From assembly GCF_026913015.1 (NCBI RefSeq), contig NZ_JAPTYD010000017.1, forward strand, positions 1 to 64,000: a stretch of DNA of 64,000 nt, written 5' to 3'. The notes below the pieces were generated by a model. The model was not told where the DNA came from. It did not search any database and saw nothing but the letters and a program-made list of their open reading frames with translations. This document shows positions 52,791-61,907 of the stretch, one piece after another. The position numbers and the translations under genes were made by a program. Position 1 is the first letter of the stretch, and every line of letters starts with the position of its first letter. This DNA comes from Paracoccus benzoatiresistens (GTDB lineage Bacteria > Pseudomonadota > Alphaproteobacteria > Rhodobacterales > Rhodobacteraceae).

Positions 52791-55516
52791 CCGCATCCCC
52801 TCTTGCCCGCCGGTTGCGCCCCGGTCTTGATCCGAACGGCAGCTTCTGGGCCGTGCTGCGCTATCCGCAGGACTGGGCGGGGGCCCGGGGCCAGGGCGCG
52901 GCCTGGGATCCCGCGCGCGGCGGACTGGCGCTTGCGCCGCTGGCACGGCCTGAACTGGCCGCCGACTGGCTGCCCCTCGCCCCGGTGATGGGGCCGGACG
53001 GCTGTCTTTACCGCGCCGACCCGGAAACCGGGCATGTCCTGCGCAAGGGGCCCTGCGACGACGGCTTCGGCCCGGTTCTTGGCCTCGGCGGCGAGGGCGC
53101 GTCCCCGGGGCGCTTCCGCGCCCCGGCAGGCGTGGCCTTCGACGCGCAGGGTAGGCTTTATGTCGCCGATGCGGGCAATGCGCGGGTGCAGGTCATCGAC
53201 CCGAAATCGGGCGCGGTCATCGCGATCCTTGACGATGGATTGCGGCTTCCGACCCTGGCCGCCATCGCCCCGGACGGCACGGTCTATGTCACGGACGCGG
53301 GCACGGGGATGATCCACGTCTTTTCCCGGCGCTTCCGGCCCTGCGGCGCGCTGTCCCTCGCCACCCTGCATCCGGCGATGGGCGCGCCCTGCGCCGCCGA
53401 ACCGCCACCCCGGCCGCTTGCGCTGACGATCCTTTCCGATGGCACGCTTGCCGTTTTCGACCCGATGCGTCCGATGCTGTGGCACATGGACCGCGACGGA
53501 ACCCCGCTTCCGGCGCTCGGCTGGTTCGACGAGGCCGGGTTGCCGGCCGGCTGGTCGCCCACGCCGCGCCGCAATGTGGCCCAGGCTGAACTGGTCATTG
53601 GCCCGATCGACGGCGGCATCCACGACCTTGCCTGGCACCGGATCGAGATCGACGCCGACACGCCCCCCGGCACCACAATCGAGGTGCAGACCTTCGCCGC
53701 GAACGATGCGGATGCGCACCTGCGTGCCTGGGCGCCCGAACGGCCGATCCCGATGCCGCGTGCCCTGGCGGACGGGCGGGCCAAGGCGTTCGACCGGCTG
53801 GTCCTGTCTGATCAGACGCTCTGGCCCTTGTGGCGGCTTGGCCGGATGGTTCGCGACCGGCCGGTCATCGCCAGTTTTGCGGGCGCCGGGCGTGTCAACG
53901 CGCGTACCCTGACCCTGCCCCGCGCCACGGCGGCGCGGCTGCGGGCGGGCGACATCCTGCGCATGACAGCGCACGCAGGCGGGGACGCATCGGCCGAGAT
54001 CGCCGCCATCGCCCCCGCCGACTGGACCGTCGCGGCCACCGGCAGCCCTGCCCTTTTTGCCGCGCCGCCCGTTCTCGCGCTTATCGAACGCGACGGGGTC
54101 GCCCTTCCCTATGGTCCGCTAGACCTGTCGTTCCTTTTCCCCGCCCCGCCCGCCCTGGAGCCGTCGCGCACCGACGGCAAGCCCGGCGAGCTTGCGCTTC
54201 CGCCCGAGCTTGCCGCGATCCTGGGCGCAGGGGATGTCATTGAGGCGCGGGACGGCCAGACCCGCGCCCGGATCGAACTGATCGAGCCGCTGGACGAGGA
54301 TCTGGACGTCACGCTGACCGCGCCCGTCGCCGGCGATTTCTCGACCGCGGCCGTCACCCTTGAGACCACGCCCGGCCGCCTGATCCTGCGCGAAAGCCTG
54401 CCCAGCGACGGTCCGCTGCCGCCGGGCGCCACGGTCTCGGTCATCTCGGACGACGGGGCAACGACCGTCGCCGCCGCCTGGACTGACGCCGCGACCGGCA
54501 CCCTGTTTCTGGCCGGGCAGATGACCGGCGCGGTCACTCCGGCCAACTGGACCAATGCGATCGTCCCGGAACCCGTGGCAACGGACCGGGGCCGTTACCT
54601 GTGGCTCCGCCTCAGGATGGTTGGCCGCGGCCTGCCGCCGCCGGGCCGGGTCGGGCCGCCCGTCACGGCGACCGCGACGCCGGTGATCCGCTCGCTTCGC
54701 GTCACCGCACCGCGCTATAGCCTGCTTGACTGGCTGCCGCCCCTTTTCGCCCGGCGTGACCCGCTGGCCGAACCGCCGGGAGGCAACTTCCTGGAACGCT
54801 TCCTGTCGCTCTTCGAGGACCAGTTCACCGAGGCCGAGGCCGCCTTCGAAAGCATCTCGCGCCTGATGAACCCGCGCGCCGCCGATATCGGCTGGCTGGC
54901 CTTCATCGCAGGCTGGCTTGACCTTGCCTTCGACCCTTCCTGGCCGATGGAACGCCGTCGGCGGCTTGTCATCGAGGGCGCGGACCTTCAGGCCGCACGG
55001 GGCACGCCTGCCGCGCTGCGCCGCTATCTGGAAATCTATACCGGCCACGCCGTCGGCATTGTCGAGGACTTTCGCAACCGCCCGCCCGAACCGATCCAGC
55101 TTGGCGCGCGCGGGGCGCTTGGCGTGGCGCCGCTGGGCCACGCGCTGGCCCGCCCGCTGGCGCACCGCTTCTCGGTCAGCGTCACCTTGCCGGGCCGCGC
55201 GAACCGCCGGACTGAGCTTTCGGCGGTCCGCAAGATCATCGATGACATGAAGCCCGCCCATACCGAATACACGCTCGGAACCATCGGCCTGGGCGCGCAG
55301 CGCATCGGCATGGGATCGACCGTCGGCGCCATCGTCATCCCTGGCCCGTGCCGGGCAAGACCCTGCATCTGTGACCCCGACGCACTGCCCGGCGATCGTC
55401 CGCAGCCCGGCAACTTGGCCGGGGGCGGCTTTCGGCTGGGCGGCATGCTGGGCGGGGGGGCGCGTGACCGAATACCGACCGCAAGGAGGCGCACATGTCC
55501 AAGTGGCGTGACCTGA
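52787..55516 (+). CDS. NHL-repeat/gpI-like baseplate protein (Pvc12-like)
   Basis: 909 residues from the overlapping ATG at 52787. Residues ~80-220 carry NHL-type repeats (GRFRAPAGVAFDAQGRLYVADAGNARVQV; AIAPDGTVYVTDAGTGMIHV), suggesting a propeller. The middle (~350-640) is beta-rich. The C-terminal ~220 residues are a phage tail protein I domain: YSLLDWLPPLFARRD, FLERFLSLFEDQFTEAEAAF, WMERRRRLV-like WPMERRRRLVIEGADL and RYLEIYTGH. The last residues overlap the next gene by 22 bases. NHL-propeller with gpI in one chain makes a large wedge or fibre-like arm. Confidence 0.87.
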   Translation: MTASPLARRLRPGLDPNGSFWAVLRYPQDWAGARGQGAAWDPARGGLALAPLARPELAADWLPLAPVMGPDGCLYRADPETGHVLRKGPCDDGFGPVLGLGGEGASPGRFRAPAGVAFDAQGRLYVADAGNARVQVIDPKSGAVIAILDDGLRLPTLAAIAPDGTVYVTDAGTGMIHVFSRRFRPCGALSLATLHPAMGAPCAAEPPPRPLALTILSDGTLAVFDPMRPMLWHMDRDGTPLPALGWFDEAGLPAGWSPTPRRNVAQAELVIGPIDGGIHDLAWHRIEIDADTPPGTTIEVQTFAANDADAHLRAWAPERPIPMPRALADGRAKAFDRLVLSDQTLWPLWRLGRMVRDRPVIASFAGAGRVNARTLTLPRATAARLRAGDILRMTAHAGGDASAEIAAIAPADWTVAATGSPALFAAPPVLALIERDGVALPYGPLDLSFLFPAPPALEPSRTDGKPGELALPPELAAILGAGDVIEARDGQTRARIELIEPLDEDLDVTLTAPVAGDFSTAAVTLETTPGRLILRESLPSDGPLPPGATVSVISDDGATTVAAAWTDAATGTLFLAGQMTGAVTPANWTNAIVPEPVATDRGRYLWLRLRMVGRGLPPPGRVGPPVTATATPVIRSLRVTAPRYSLLDWLPPLFARRDPLAEPPGGNFLERFLSLFEDQFTEAEAAFESISRLMNPRAADIGWLAFIAGWLDLAFDPSWPMERRRRLVIEGADLQAARGTPAALRRYLEIYTGHAVGIVEDFRNRPPEPIQLGARGALGVAPLGHALARPLAHRFSVSVTLPGRANRRTELSAVRKIIDDMKPAHTEYTLGTIGLGAQRIGMGSTVGAIVIPGPCRARPCICDPDALPGDRPQPGNLAGGGFRLGGMLGGGARDRIPTARRRTCPSGVT

Positions 55517-56811
55517 ACCTGATGAAGGATTGCCGCGAGGCGCGTTGCGACCTGCCCGGCGGCTTCTTCCGCGTGAACTATTTCCATGGCAAGGAAATGC
55601 GGCTTGCCGATTATGTCGATGAACAGCGGTACCACGCCGGCAAGATGCGCTTTCACAACGGCAGGCTGCACGGCGCGGGCATCCTGTGCGGGCTGAAGCT
55701 GTCGGTCCTGGAACCGGAAGGCACGCTTCTGCGCGTCGGCCGGGGCGCCGCCCTTGATGCCTGCGGGCGCGAGATCGTGGTCGGGTTCGACCAATGCGTC
55801 GATGTCGCCGCCTGGTTCCGCCAGCAGGCCTACAAGTTCCGCGACCAGGACAACAACCCCTGCAAGCCGGACGAGACGAACCGCGTCAGGCTGTGCGTCG
55901 TTATGCGTTACGCCGAATGCGGCGGTGCGCCCGAACCCGTACCGCCGGACCCCTGCGGCGGCCATGATGACAGCGATTGCGGCTGCGTCTGCGGCGGGTC
56001 CGGATCCTGCGGCGGCGCCGATCCCTGCGGCCAGCAGGCCGAGTTCGGCCGCACCACCGAGGAATTCGAGCTGCGCCTGATGTTCGCCGACGAGGCGAAG
56101 GCGCTGACCCGGCACCGCCTGTTCCCGACGCAGGAGGCGATCGAAAGCGCCATCGCCAATGCCGGCGGCGCGACCGGCCTTCTGGCCGCGCTGACCCCGC
56201 CGATCCGCGAACACTGCCGTTGCGATGACAGCGAATGGCTGAACCTCGGCTGCTTCCACGTCACCGTCAAGGCCGACCATCCGGACGAGGTCACGGCCAT
56301 CGAGGACATCGACCATGGCTGCGCCTCGCAAGTGCTGCTGTCGACCGAGGTCATCCAGCATCTTCTGGCCGGCATCTTCGCCGAGGTCGATCCCGACATC
56401 GGCGGACCCGAGATCACCTCGATCACCTTCCGCAAGCTGGACGACCAACGCCACCAATTCGCCCTGCACCTGAACTGCAGGATCGACGCCCGGACCCTGG
56501 ACGAGGAGGCCAGCTTCGGCCTGCGCCAGTTGACCAGGCAAGGCTGGCTGCATCCGGCTGGCGAGGCGGTCAAGGCAACCTATTCCGAGAAGATCGTGGG
56601 CGAGGCCAACCATGACGGGCCGGTGATCTATATCGCGGTCGCCAGCGGCTTCCTGGTCGCGGGCGGCCGCTACCAGATCTTCGCGCATGAGGATGCCGAT
56701 CCGGTGGTGGATCCGCTTCTGCGCCGCCTGCGCCCCCGCCATTTCTCATGGCGCTTCTGCCTCGGGAAGGAAAACGGCGGCGACCTGACCATGCATCCAG
56801 TGGGAGCGTGA
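55495..56811 (+). CDS. eCIS uncharacterised protein with Cys/Gly cluster
   Basis: 438 residues; AAGGAGG before the ATG. N-terminal domain has VNYFHGKEMRLADYVDEQRYHAGKMRFHN, GAGILCGLKLSVLE, a pattern also found at the start of the protein two genes on. Around residues 145-180 is a Cys/Gly cluster (CGGHDDSDCGCVCGGSGSCGG). The C-terminal half is alpha/beta. No family recognised; a fibre, adaptor or baseplate accessory is possible. No recognisable fibre gene (Pvc13-like) is present elsewhere, so this is a candidate for that role. Confidence 0.72.
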   Translation: MSKWRDLNLMKDCREARCDLPGGFFRVNYFHGKEMRLADYVDEQRYHAGKMRFHNGRLHGAGILCGLKLSVLEPEGTLLRVGRGAALDACGREIVVGFDQCVDVAAWFRQQAYKFRDQDNNPCKPDETNRVRLCVVMRYAECGGAPEPVPPDPCGGHDDSDCGCVCGGSGSCGGADPCGQQAEFGRTTEEFELRLMFADEAKALTRHRLFPTQEAIESAIANAGGATGLLAALTPPIREHCRCDDSEWLNLGCFHVTVKADHPDEVTAIEDIDHGCASQVLLSTEVIQHLLAGIFAEVDPDIGGPEITSITFRKLDDQRHQFALHLNCRIDARTLDEEASFGLRQLTRQGWLHPAGEAVKATYSEKIVGEANHDGPVIYIAVASGFLVAGGRYQIFAHEDADPVVDPLLRRLRPRHFSWRFCLGKENGGDLTMHPVGA

Positions 56812-56815
56812 CGCC

Positions 56816-58009
56816 ATGGCCGACACGGGAAGGAGCGCGAAGAATGCCGCAGATGGCGCCGATCCGGCCGCCACAGCGGAGCGGCAGAAGGCCCGGGCCC
56901 GGATGGATGCGGGGCTGGAGATGCTGTCGACCCTGGGCAGGCTTGCGCTGGCCGGGGCATCGCTTGGCGGCAAGGCCGCTCTGTTTGGGTTGCGGGGCGC
57001 CATGCCGATGCTGGAACTCTATTCCGGAACCACGCGCAGATCCGAACAGGACCGCGACGATGGCGGCGGCGGGCTTGAGTCGCTAGGGTTTTCCCGCGGC
57101 GAGGCCGGCGTCATCCGCAAGGCCTTCACCAAGGGTCTCCTTGAATCGCTCGAAATCAGTTCGATCACCCATCCGGTCTATGACGGTGCGCCGGTCTATC
57201 GCGCCTATAATGCCGACGGCGTGATGCAGCCGCCGCACATGGTGCATCTGCTTTCGCTTGGCGCGGCGGCCACGGCAATCTGGCGTCGGTGGGAGCCTTG
57301 CGAAAATCCGCCTAGACCCGAGCCCCCCCAGACGGTCCCCCTTGGCCAAACAGTCGCCTTCGTCGCCAAGGCACCCGGCGAATACGAATACATCACGGCC
57401 CCCCAGACCGCCTCGGACATCAGGAGATACGCCATGCGTCAGCGCAGCCTTTATCCACCCCGGCTGGCGATGCTGGCCTATTCCGGCGACCCCGGGTCCA
57501 TCGTGCCTGCCCAGACCCACGCACTGTCGGCACCAGGCCCGTCATCCGGAAGCCGGGCCCTGTCGAAGACCGGCCCCCTGCACAGCCGGGCAGATGCCAT
57601 GCAGATCCGGACCGCGCCCCCGCCGGGCCAGACCTGCGGATGCCGATGCGGCGGCACGTCGTCCTGCGGATGCGGATGCGGGTGCCATGACGCCCGCAGC
57701 TTTCCACCCGCGCGCTACGATGACGATGGAAACTGCGTCGGCATCTTCTCGATCTCCTGCGAGACCCGCTGGCGCATCCGCGAATGCCTCAAGGTCTCGT
57801 TCTGCGACTTCCTGCGCTGCATGGGCGACGAGCTTTGCGAACCCCGGGAAGGTGACGAGATCGATCTTCGCGAGTGCCTTGAGGATTTCATCTGCTCGTT
57901 TCTCAGATGCCTGCCGGATGCGATCTGTCCGCCCCCCGAGACATGCAAGCCCTGCTGCCCGCCCCGGGTCATCGAATCCTGCCACTGCAACTTTGCCGTA
58001 GGGGAGTGA
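56816..58009 (+). CDS. eCIS uncharacterised protein with CGCGCGC motif
   Basis: 397 residues. N-terminal segment LAGASLGGKAALFGLRGAMPMLELY is hydrophobic but probably not a full membrane helix. Around residue 275 is CGCRCGGTSSCGCGCGCHD. The C-terminal ~90 residues are extremely Cys-rich (RECLKVSFCDFLRCMGDELCEP, RECLEDFICSFLRCLPDAIC, CKPCCPPRV), with an apparent internal duplication RECLxxxxCxFLRC. Unknown function; could bind metal or be cross-linked. Confidence 0.7.
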   Translation: MADTGRSAKNAADGADPAATAERQKARARMDAGLEMLSTLGRLALAGASLGGKAALFGLRGAMPMLELYSGTTRRSEQDRDDGGGGLESLGFSRGEAGVIRKAFTKGLLESLEISSITHPVYDGAPVYRAYNADGVMQPPHMVHLLSLGAAATAIWRRWEPCENPPRPEPPQTVPLGQTVAFVAKAPGEYEYITAPQTASDIRRYAMRQRSLYPPRLAMLAYSGDPGSIVPAQTHALSAPGPSSGSRALSKTGPLHSRADAMQIRTAPPPGQTCGCRCGGTSSCGCGCGCHDARSFPPARYDDDGNCVGIFSISCETRWRIRECLKVSFCDFLRCMGDELCEPREGDEIDLRECLEDFICSFLRCLPDAICPPPETCKPCCPPRVIESCHCNFAVGE

Positions 58010-58013
58010 GGCC

Positions 58014-60299
58014 ATGACCGAATCCAAGCACGTCTTCGCGCCCTGCGTTCCCGGCGCCTTGCGCGGCGGGTTGCGCCGGACCGAGTTCCATGACGGCATG
58101 GTGCTGTCCGAGGCCGACATGAAGCGCGAGCAGTCATACTGGCAGATGAAGCGCCGGCTGACCAACCGCGCACTGGGCAGCGGCGTGGTCTGGGGCCTGT
58201 CGGTCCAATGGGACGCGAAGGCCCGCGCCTTCACCATCTGCCCCGGCTATGGGCTGAGCTGCTGCGGCGACGATCTTGTCGTCGAATGCCCCGCAGCCGT
58301 ATCCGAGCGGGACCTGATCGACCCATGCAGCGAGGAGTTCCGAGAGATCCTCATGGCCGGAGCCGGTCCCTGCGAGGATCCCTGCGACCGTCCCGACGGG
58401 CCGGTCGAGGCCTGCCTGATGCTGGAATATGTCGAATGCCCCGAGGATCCCCGGCGGGTGTTCGAGGATCCCTGCGCGACGCTTCCCGGGGGTTGCCGCC
58501 ACAGCGCCATGCGCGAGACGACGCGGCTGCGCCTTGTGCCCCCGCCCCGTCCGTCCGAGCCCGGCGCAATGGAGCGGTTCTGCGCCAGGATCGAGCAGTT
58601 GCGCGACATGCTGGCCGCCGCCGGGCAGGCGGTGCCGGCGCCCGTCGCGGAGTCCGGGCCCGCCGCCAAGGGACCGCCCCCGGTGATGATGGAGGCGCGG
58701 TTGCGTGCCGCGGACGGCACCGCGCTTGAAAGCCAGGGCAAGACGGTCCCCGGCATCGCCGGGCAATCGGCCGAGATCACGTTCCAGAACGCCGCCGCGC
58801 GCAGCATCGACATCACGCTGACGCCGCACCTCGGCCATGGTTTCCTGCGCACGCGGGACGAGACCGGCGCCGAGAAGCGGATCGAGACCCTGATGGAACT
58901 GTCGCTGTCCGAAAGCGATCTTGTGCGGAACGGCCGCATGGACCGCCGCTTCACCGTCGATCTCGCGCCGCTTGCCGGGGGCGCCTCCTACGAGATGGAT
59001 TACCGCATCGAAGCAACCGGCGGGAACCAGATTGCCGTTTCGGCCCGCGTCGAGGCCGTGCGCGGACCGCTGCGGGTTCCCGACTGCGGCACGCTGATGA
59101 AAGGCTGGGCCTTCGATGTCAGCCCGGCCTGCGCGGCGCGCACGCTGCTGCTGGCCGCGATCTGGGGCTGGTTCCGGGGGCTGACCGGCACCGCGCCCTG
59201 CAACGATCCGCCCGACCAGCCGGACCCCACCCGCACAGCCATCGCCGCGCTTGCGTCCTGGCTGGCCTGGCGCATCCTGTGGAAGATCGACCTGACCGCC
59301 CCCGGGGCGGCCCAGGCCGAACGCTGCCTGCGCCTGTTGTTCCAGGAATGGTGCCGCGACTTCGCCTATCGCGGACCGCGCTGCTGCGACAACCACCACG
59401 GCATCCACCTGGGCCGCGTCACGATCTCGCGCAAGGGGCGCATCCTGTGCTTCGACGAATGGGCGTGCCGCCGCCATGTGCTGACCGGACCGCTTCTGAC
59501 ACATTGGACGGGTCTTTTCGGCATTGCGCCGATGGATGTCACGGCAACGCGGCTGGCCAGCTGGATCTGCTGTGTGGCGCAAACCCCCGACAGCCAGCTT
59601 GATCCCGCCGACATGAAGGCCATCCAGGCGGCGCTGTGGACCAACGACAGCGAACTGAGGATCGGGGGCGGAGAGGTTGTTTCCTTCAAGGCGCTGCTGT
59701 CCCGGGGCGGGATCCTGGGCGGGTTCCAGCCCGCGGACGGTTTCCCACCTCCGGCTGCCCCAGCCGCGCTTGTCCCGGCCTTTTCCGCGAAGATCGAACA
59801 CCATCTTGAAGCGCGGCTTGACACGACGCGGATCATGGCCAAGGCACCCGCCGTCGAGATGATGCGCGAGATCAGGGCGGAACTGCCACTTGCGGATCTC
59901 AGGCCATTGGGCGACGCTGCGGTGTTCGATGCCACGCTTGCGGCGATCGGCCGGGCCGAAATCGCCACGGTTGACGACCTGCTTGCCCGCGATCCCGAGG
60001 TGCTGGCCAGGCGCGTGCGCCCCGAACTCATGGAGGACGAGAACCTGGATGCCGCCGCCGTCGACAAGGCCGTGGGCCTGGTCTATACGGTGGCGCTGCG
60101 CACGCTTGAGGCGGTAGGCGATGCCGTGACGGCCGTTGCCACCGAGCGCGCCGACGATGACCCCTTCATCCGCGCCGACATCAAGGAAGCGGCGGTGACC
60201 TCGGCCATCCGCAAGGCGGTGAACGAACATCTGCGCGGGCGCGGGCTCAGCGTCCCGGCGATCAGGACCATCGCCGGCAGGGTCGCCGACCGGCGCTAG
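58014..60299 (+). CDS. eCIS uncharacterised protein, paralogous N-terminus
   Basis: 761 residues. N-terminus FHDGMVLSEADMKREQSYWQMKRRLTNR, GSGVVWGLSV parallels the 55495 protein (same FHxxxxLxxxDxxxEQxYxxxKxRxxNRxLxGxGVxxGL layout). Mid-region carries several Cys pairs and a large helical part; C-terminal third (LPLADLRPLGDAAVFDATLAAIGRAEIATVDDLLARDPEVLA) has helix-hairpin/DNA-binding-like repeats (LGDA, GRAEIATVDDLL). No known family. Three bases before the tape-measure gene. Confidence 0.72.
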   Translation: MTESKHVFAPCVPGALRGGLRRTEFHDGMVLSEADMKREQSYWQMKRRLTNRALGSGVVWGLSVQWDAKARAFTICPGYGLSCCGDDLVVECPAAVSERDLIDPCSEEFREILMAGAGPCEDPCDRPDGPVEACLMLEYVECPEDPRRVFEDPCATLPGGCRHSAMRETTRLRLVPPPRPSEPGAMERFCARIEQLRDMLAAAGQAVPAPVAESGPAAKGPPPVMMEARLRAADGTALESQGKTVPGIAGQSAEITFQNAAARSIDITLTPHLGHGFLRTRDETGAEKRIETLMELSLSESDLVRNGRMDRRFTVDLAPLAGGASYEMDYRIEATGGNQIAVSARVEAVRGPLRVPDCGTLMKGWAFDVSPACAARTLLLAAIWGWFRGLTGTAPCNDPPDQPDPTRTAIAALASWLAWRILWKIDLTAPGAAQAERCLRLLFQEWCRDFAYRGPRCCDNHHGIHLGRVTISRKGRILCFDEWACRRHVLTGPLLTHWTGLFGIAPMDVTATRLASWICCVAQTPDSQLDPADMKAIQAALWTNDSELRIGGGEVVSFKALLSRGGILGGFQPADGFPPPAAPAALVPAFSAKIEHHLEARLDTTRIMAKAPAVEMMREIRAELPLADLRPLGDAAVFDATLAAIGRAEIATVDDLLARDPEVLARRVRPELMEDENLDAAAVDKAVGLVYTVALRTLEAVGDAVTAVATERADDDPFIRADIKEAAVTSAIRKAVNEHLRGRGLSVPAIRTIAGRVADRR

Positions 60300-60302
60300 G
60301 CC

Positions 60303-61907
60303 ATGGGCACGCTGACCGTCGGTTCGCTTGTGCTGTCGCTGCGCCTTCCCGGCGGCGCGCAGGACCGCGCGGGCGCCGTGCAGGATGTGGTCGAACGCCG
60401 GTTCCTTCCCGCTGTGCTGGACGCCCTAGCCTGTGAGCTGGACGCCGTTTATGGGGAGGCAGCCGTCATCCGCATCCGCAGGCTAAGGGTCCGCCTGCGC
60501 ATCGGCCCCGAAATCCGCAACGCCGCCGATCTTGCGCGGCAGGTGGGTCAGGATCTTGCCGCCCACATCCAGGACATCGCCCTTGTCGCGCATCCCGGCA
60601 CGCCGCCCCCGCCCGTCGAGGCCGAGGCGCGGATCTGGCCAACGGCGGGCGCATGGCACGGTGCCGCGCTGATCGCCGCCCTGCGTGACGAACCCGGCCC
60701 CGAGGGGCGCCGCGACGACCTGCCCGCCCTGGCCCGGACGCTGCTGGACGAGCCGCCCGACGTGGTCGCCGCCACGCTTGGCCACTGCGCCGAGGCGGGC
60801 CTGCTGGACAAGGTCATTTCAGCCCTGCCGCCGTCCGTGCAGCAAACACTTCTTGCCCGTTTCGCACCGGTCTTGCCGCCCTCCATCCGGGCCGCGATCC
60901 TGGCGGTCATCGAAGGGGCAAGCCCGGAAGACTCCGCGCCGGGAGACAAGGCCGACCCCGGCCCGGCACGGCCCCCCGCCGTCCCTGCGCGGTCGCCCAA
61001 CAGCGCCGAACCCAGGCCGCCCCGGCATAACCAGGTGCAACCTCCGCGGCGGCGCTTTGAACGCCGCGCGCCGGATCCGGCCGCCCCGCCGGGGGGGCTG
61101 CCGCGCCCCGTCCTCCACCCCGGGCCAGCCGCCACCCTGCCGCCTGCCCCGCAGGCTTCCGGCGTTTCCACCCCGGCCCGGCCCGCCGCTCGGGCAGGAC
61201 CGGACCCCGGCACCACGATGTCCGCCCGCCGAGCTGGCAGCATCCCGGACATAGGCGACGCTCCCCCACCGGATCGGATCGGGACTGATGCAGGGCCGTC
61301 ATCCGCCGCCTACCCTACCGGCTGGGGCGGGCTCGTCTATCTTGTCACCCTGGCAATCCGTCTGGGCATTCCAGAGGCGCTGTGGCGCATCGGCGTGCCC
61401 GAAGGTTCAGCCATGGCGGCCATGCTGGCCACCCTCAGCGGGGTGCCCGGGGATCCCGCGTCAGCCGCGCTTGCGGCGGAATTTCCACGCCCTCCCGCAC
61501 CGCCTGACTCCGTCCCGGACTGGGCGCGGCGTGAATTCTGCACGACCATCACCACCGCCGCCCGCGACCTGGCCGGAACCGATCTTGGCGCCCGGATTGA
61601 GACCCGCCGCGCCGCCCTGGCCGGGGACGGATCCTGGTGCCTGTCCGAATGGGGCGCGGCGGCGCTGGTCGCCACGCTGGCGGAACTGATCCACCGGCCG
61701 CTTGATGCGCAGGCGCTGACCGGCCTTCTGGGCATTGCCGGAGAGGTCGAGATCGGCCCCCGCCTCATCCTGGTCCGGCTGCCCTCCGACGCGGTCGATT
61801 TCGACATCCGCCGCGCCGGGCTGGACGCCGATCCGGGGCATCTCACCTGGCTGGGCAAGCGGCTGGAGATCGCATTCGGATCGGGCGAGGAGGATTGGGC
61901 AGGATGA
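60303..61907 (+). CDS. eCIS tape-measure protein (CIS_TMP, Pvc14-like)
   Basis: 534 residues. N-terminal helical-beta region (VVERRFLPAVLDALACELD; VIRIRRLRVRLRIGP) fits the contractile-injection-system tape-measure family that starts with such a domain. A proline-rich linker (~220-320; PRPPRHNQVQPPRRRFE) separates a C-terminal domain (ETRRAALAGDGSWCLSEWG...RLILVRLPSDAVDFDIRRAGLDADPGHLTWLGKRLEIAFG in part). It sets tube length. Overlaps the next gene by four bases (ATGA). Confidence 0.85.
   Translation: MGTLTVGSLVLSLRLPGGAQDRAGAVQDVVERRFLPAVLDALACELDAVYGEAAVIRIRRLRVRLRIGPEIRNAADLARQVGQDLAAHIQDIALVAHPGTPPPPVEAEARIWPTAGAWHGAALIAALRDEPGPEGRRDDLPALARTLLDEPPDVVAATLGHCAEAGLLDKVISALPPSVQQTLLARFAPVLPPSIRAAILAVIEGASPEDSAPGDKADPGPARPPAVPARSPNSAEPRPPRHNQVQPPRRRFERRAPDPAAPPGGLPRPVLHPGPAATLPPAPQASGVSTPARPAARAGPDPGTTMSARRAGSIPDIGDAPPPDRIGTDAGPSSAAYPTGWGGLVYLVTLAIRLGIPEALWRIGVPEGSAMAAMLATLSGVPGDPASAALAAEFPRPPAPPDSVPDWARREFCTTITTAARDLAGTDLGARIETRRAALAGDGSWCLSEWGAAALVATLAELIHRPLDAQALTGLLGIAGEVEIGPRLILVRLPSDAVDFDIRRAGLDADPGHLTWLGKRLEIAFGSGEEDWAG

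Noticed and set aside
58134-60230. A 698-residue minus-strand frame under the 58014 gene
   Set aside because: A GC-driven shadow; the plus strand has the operon spacing and ribosome sites.
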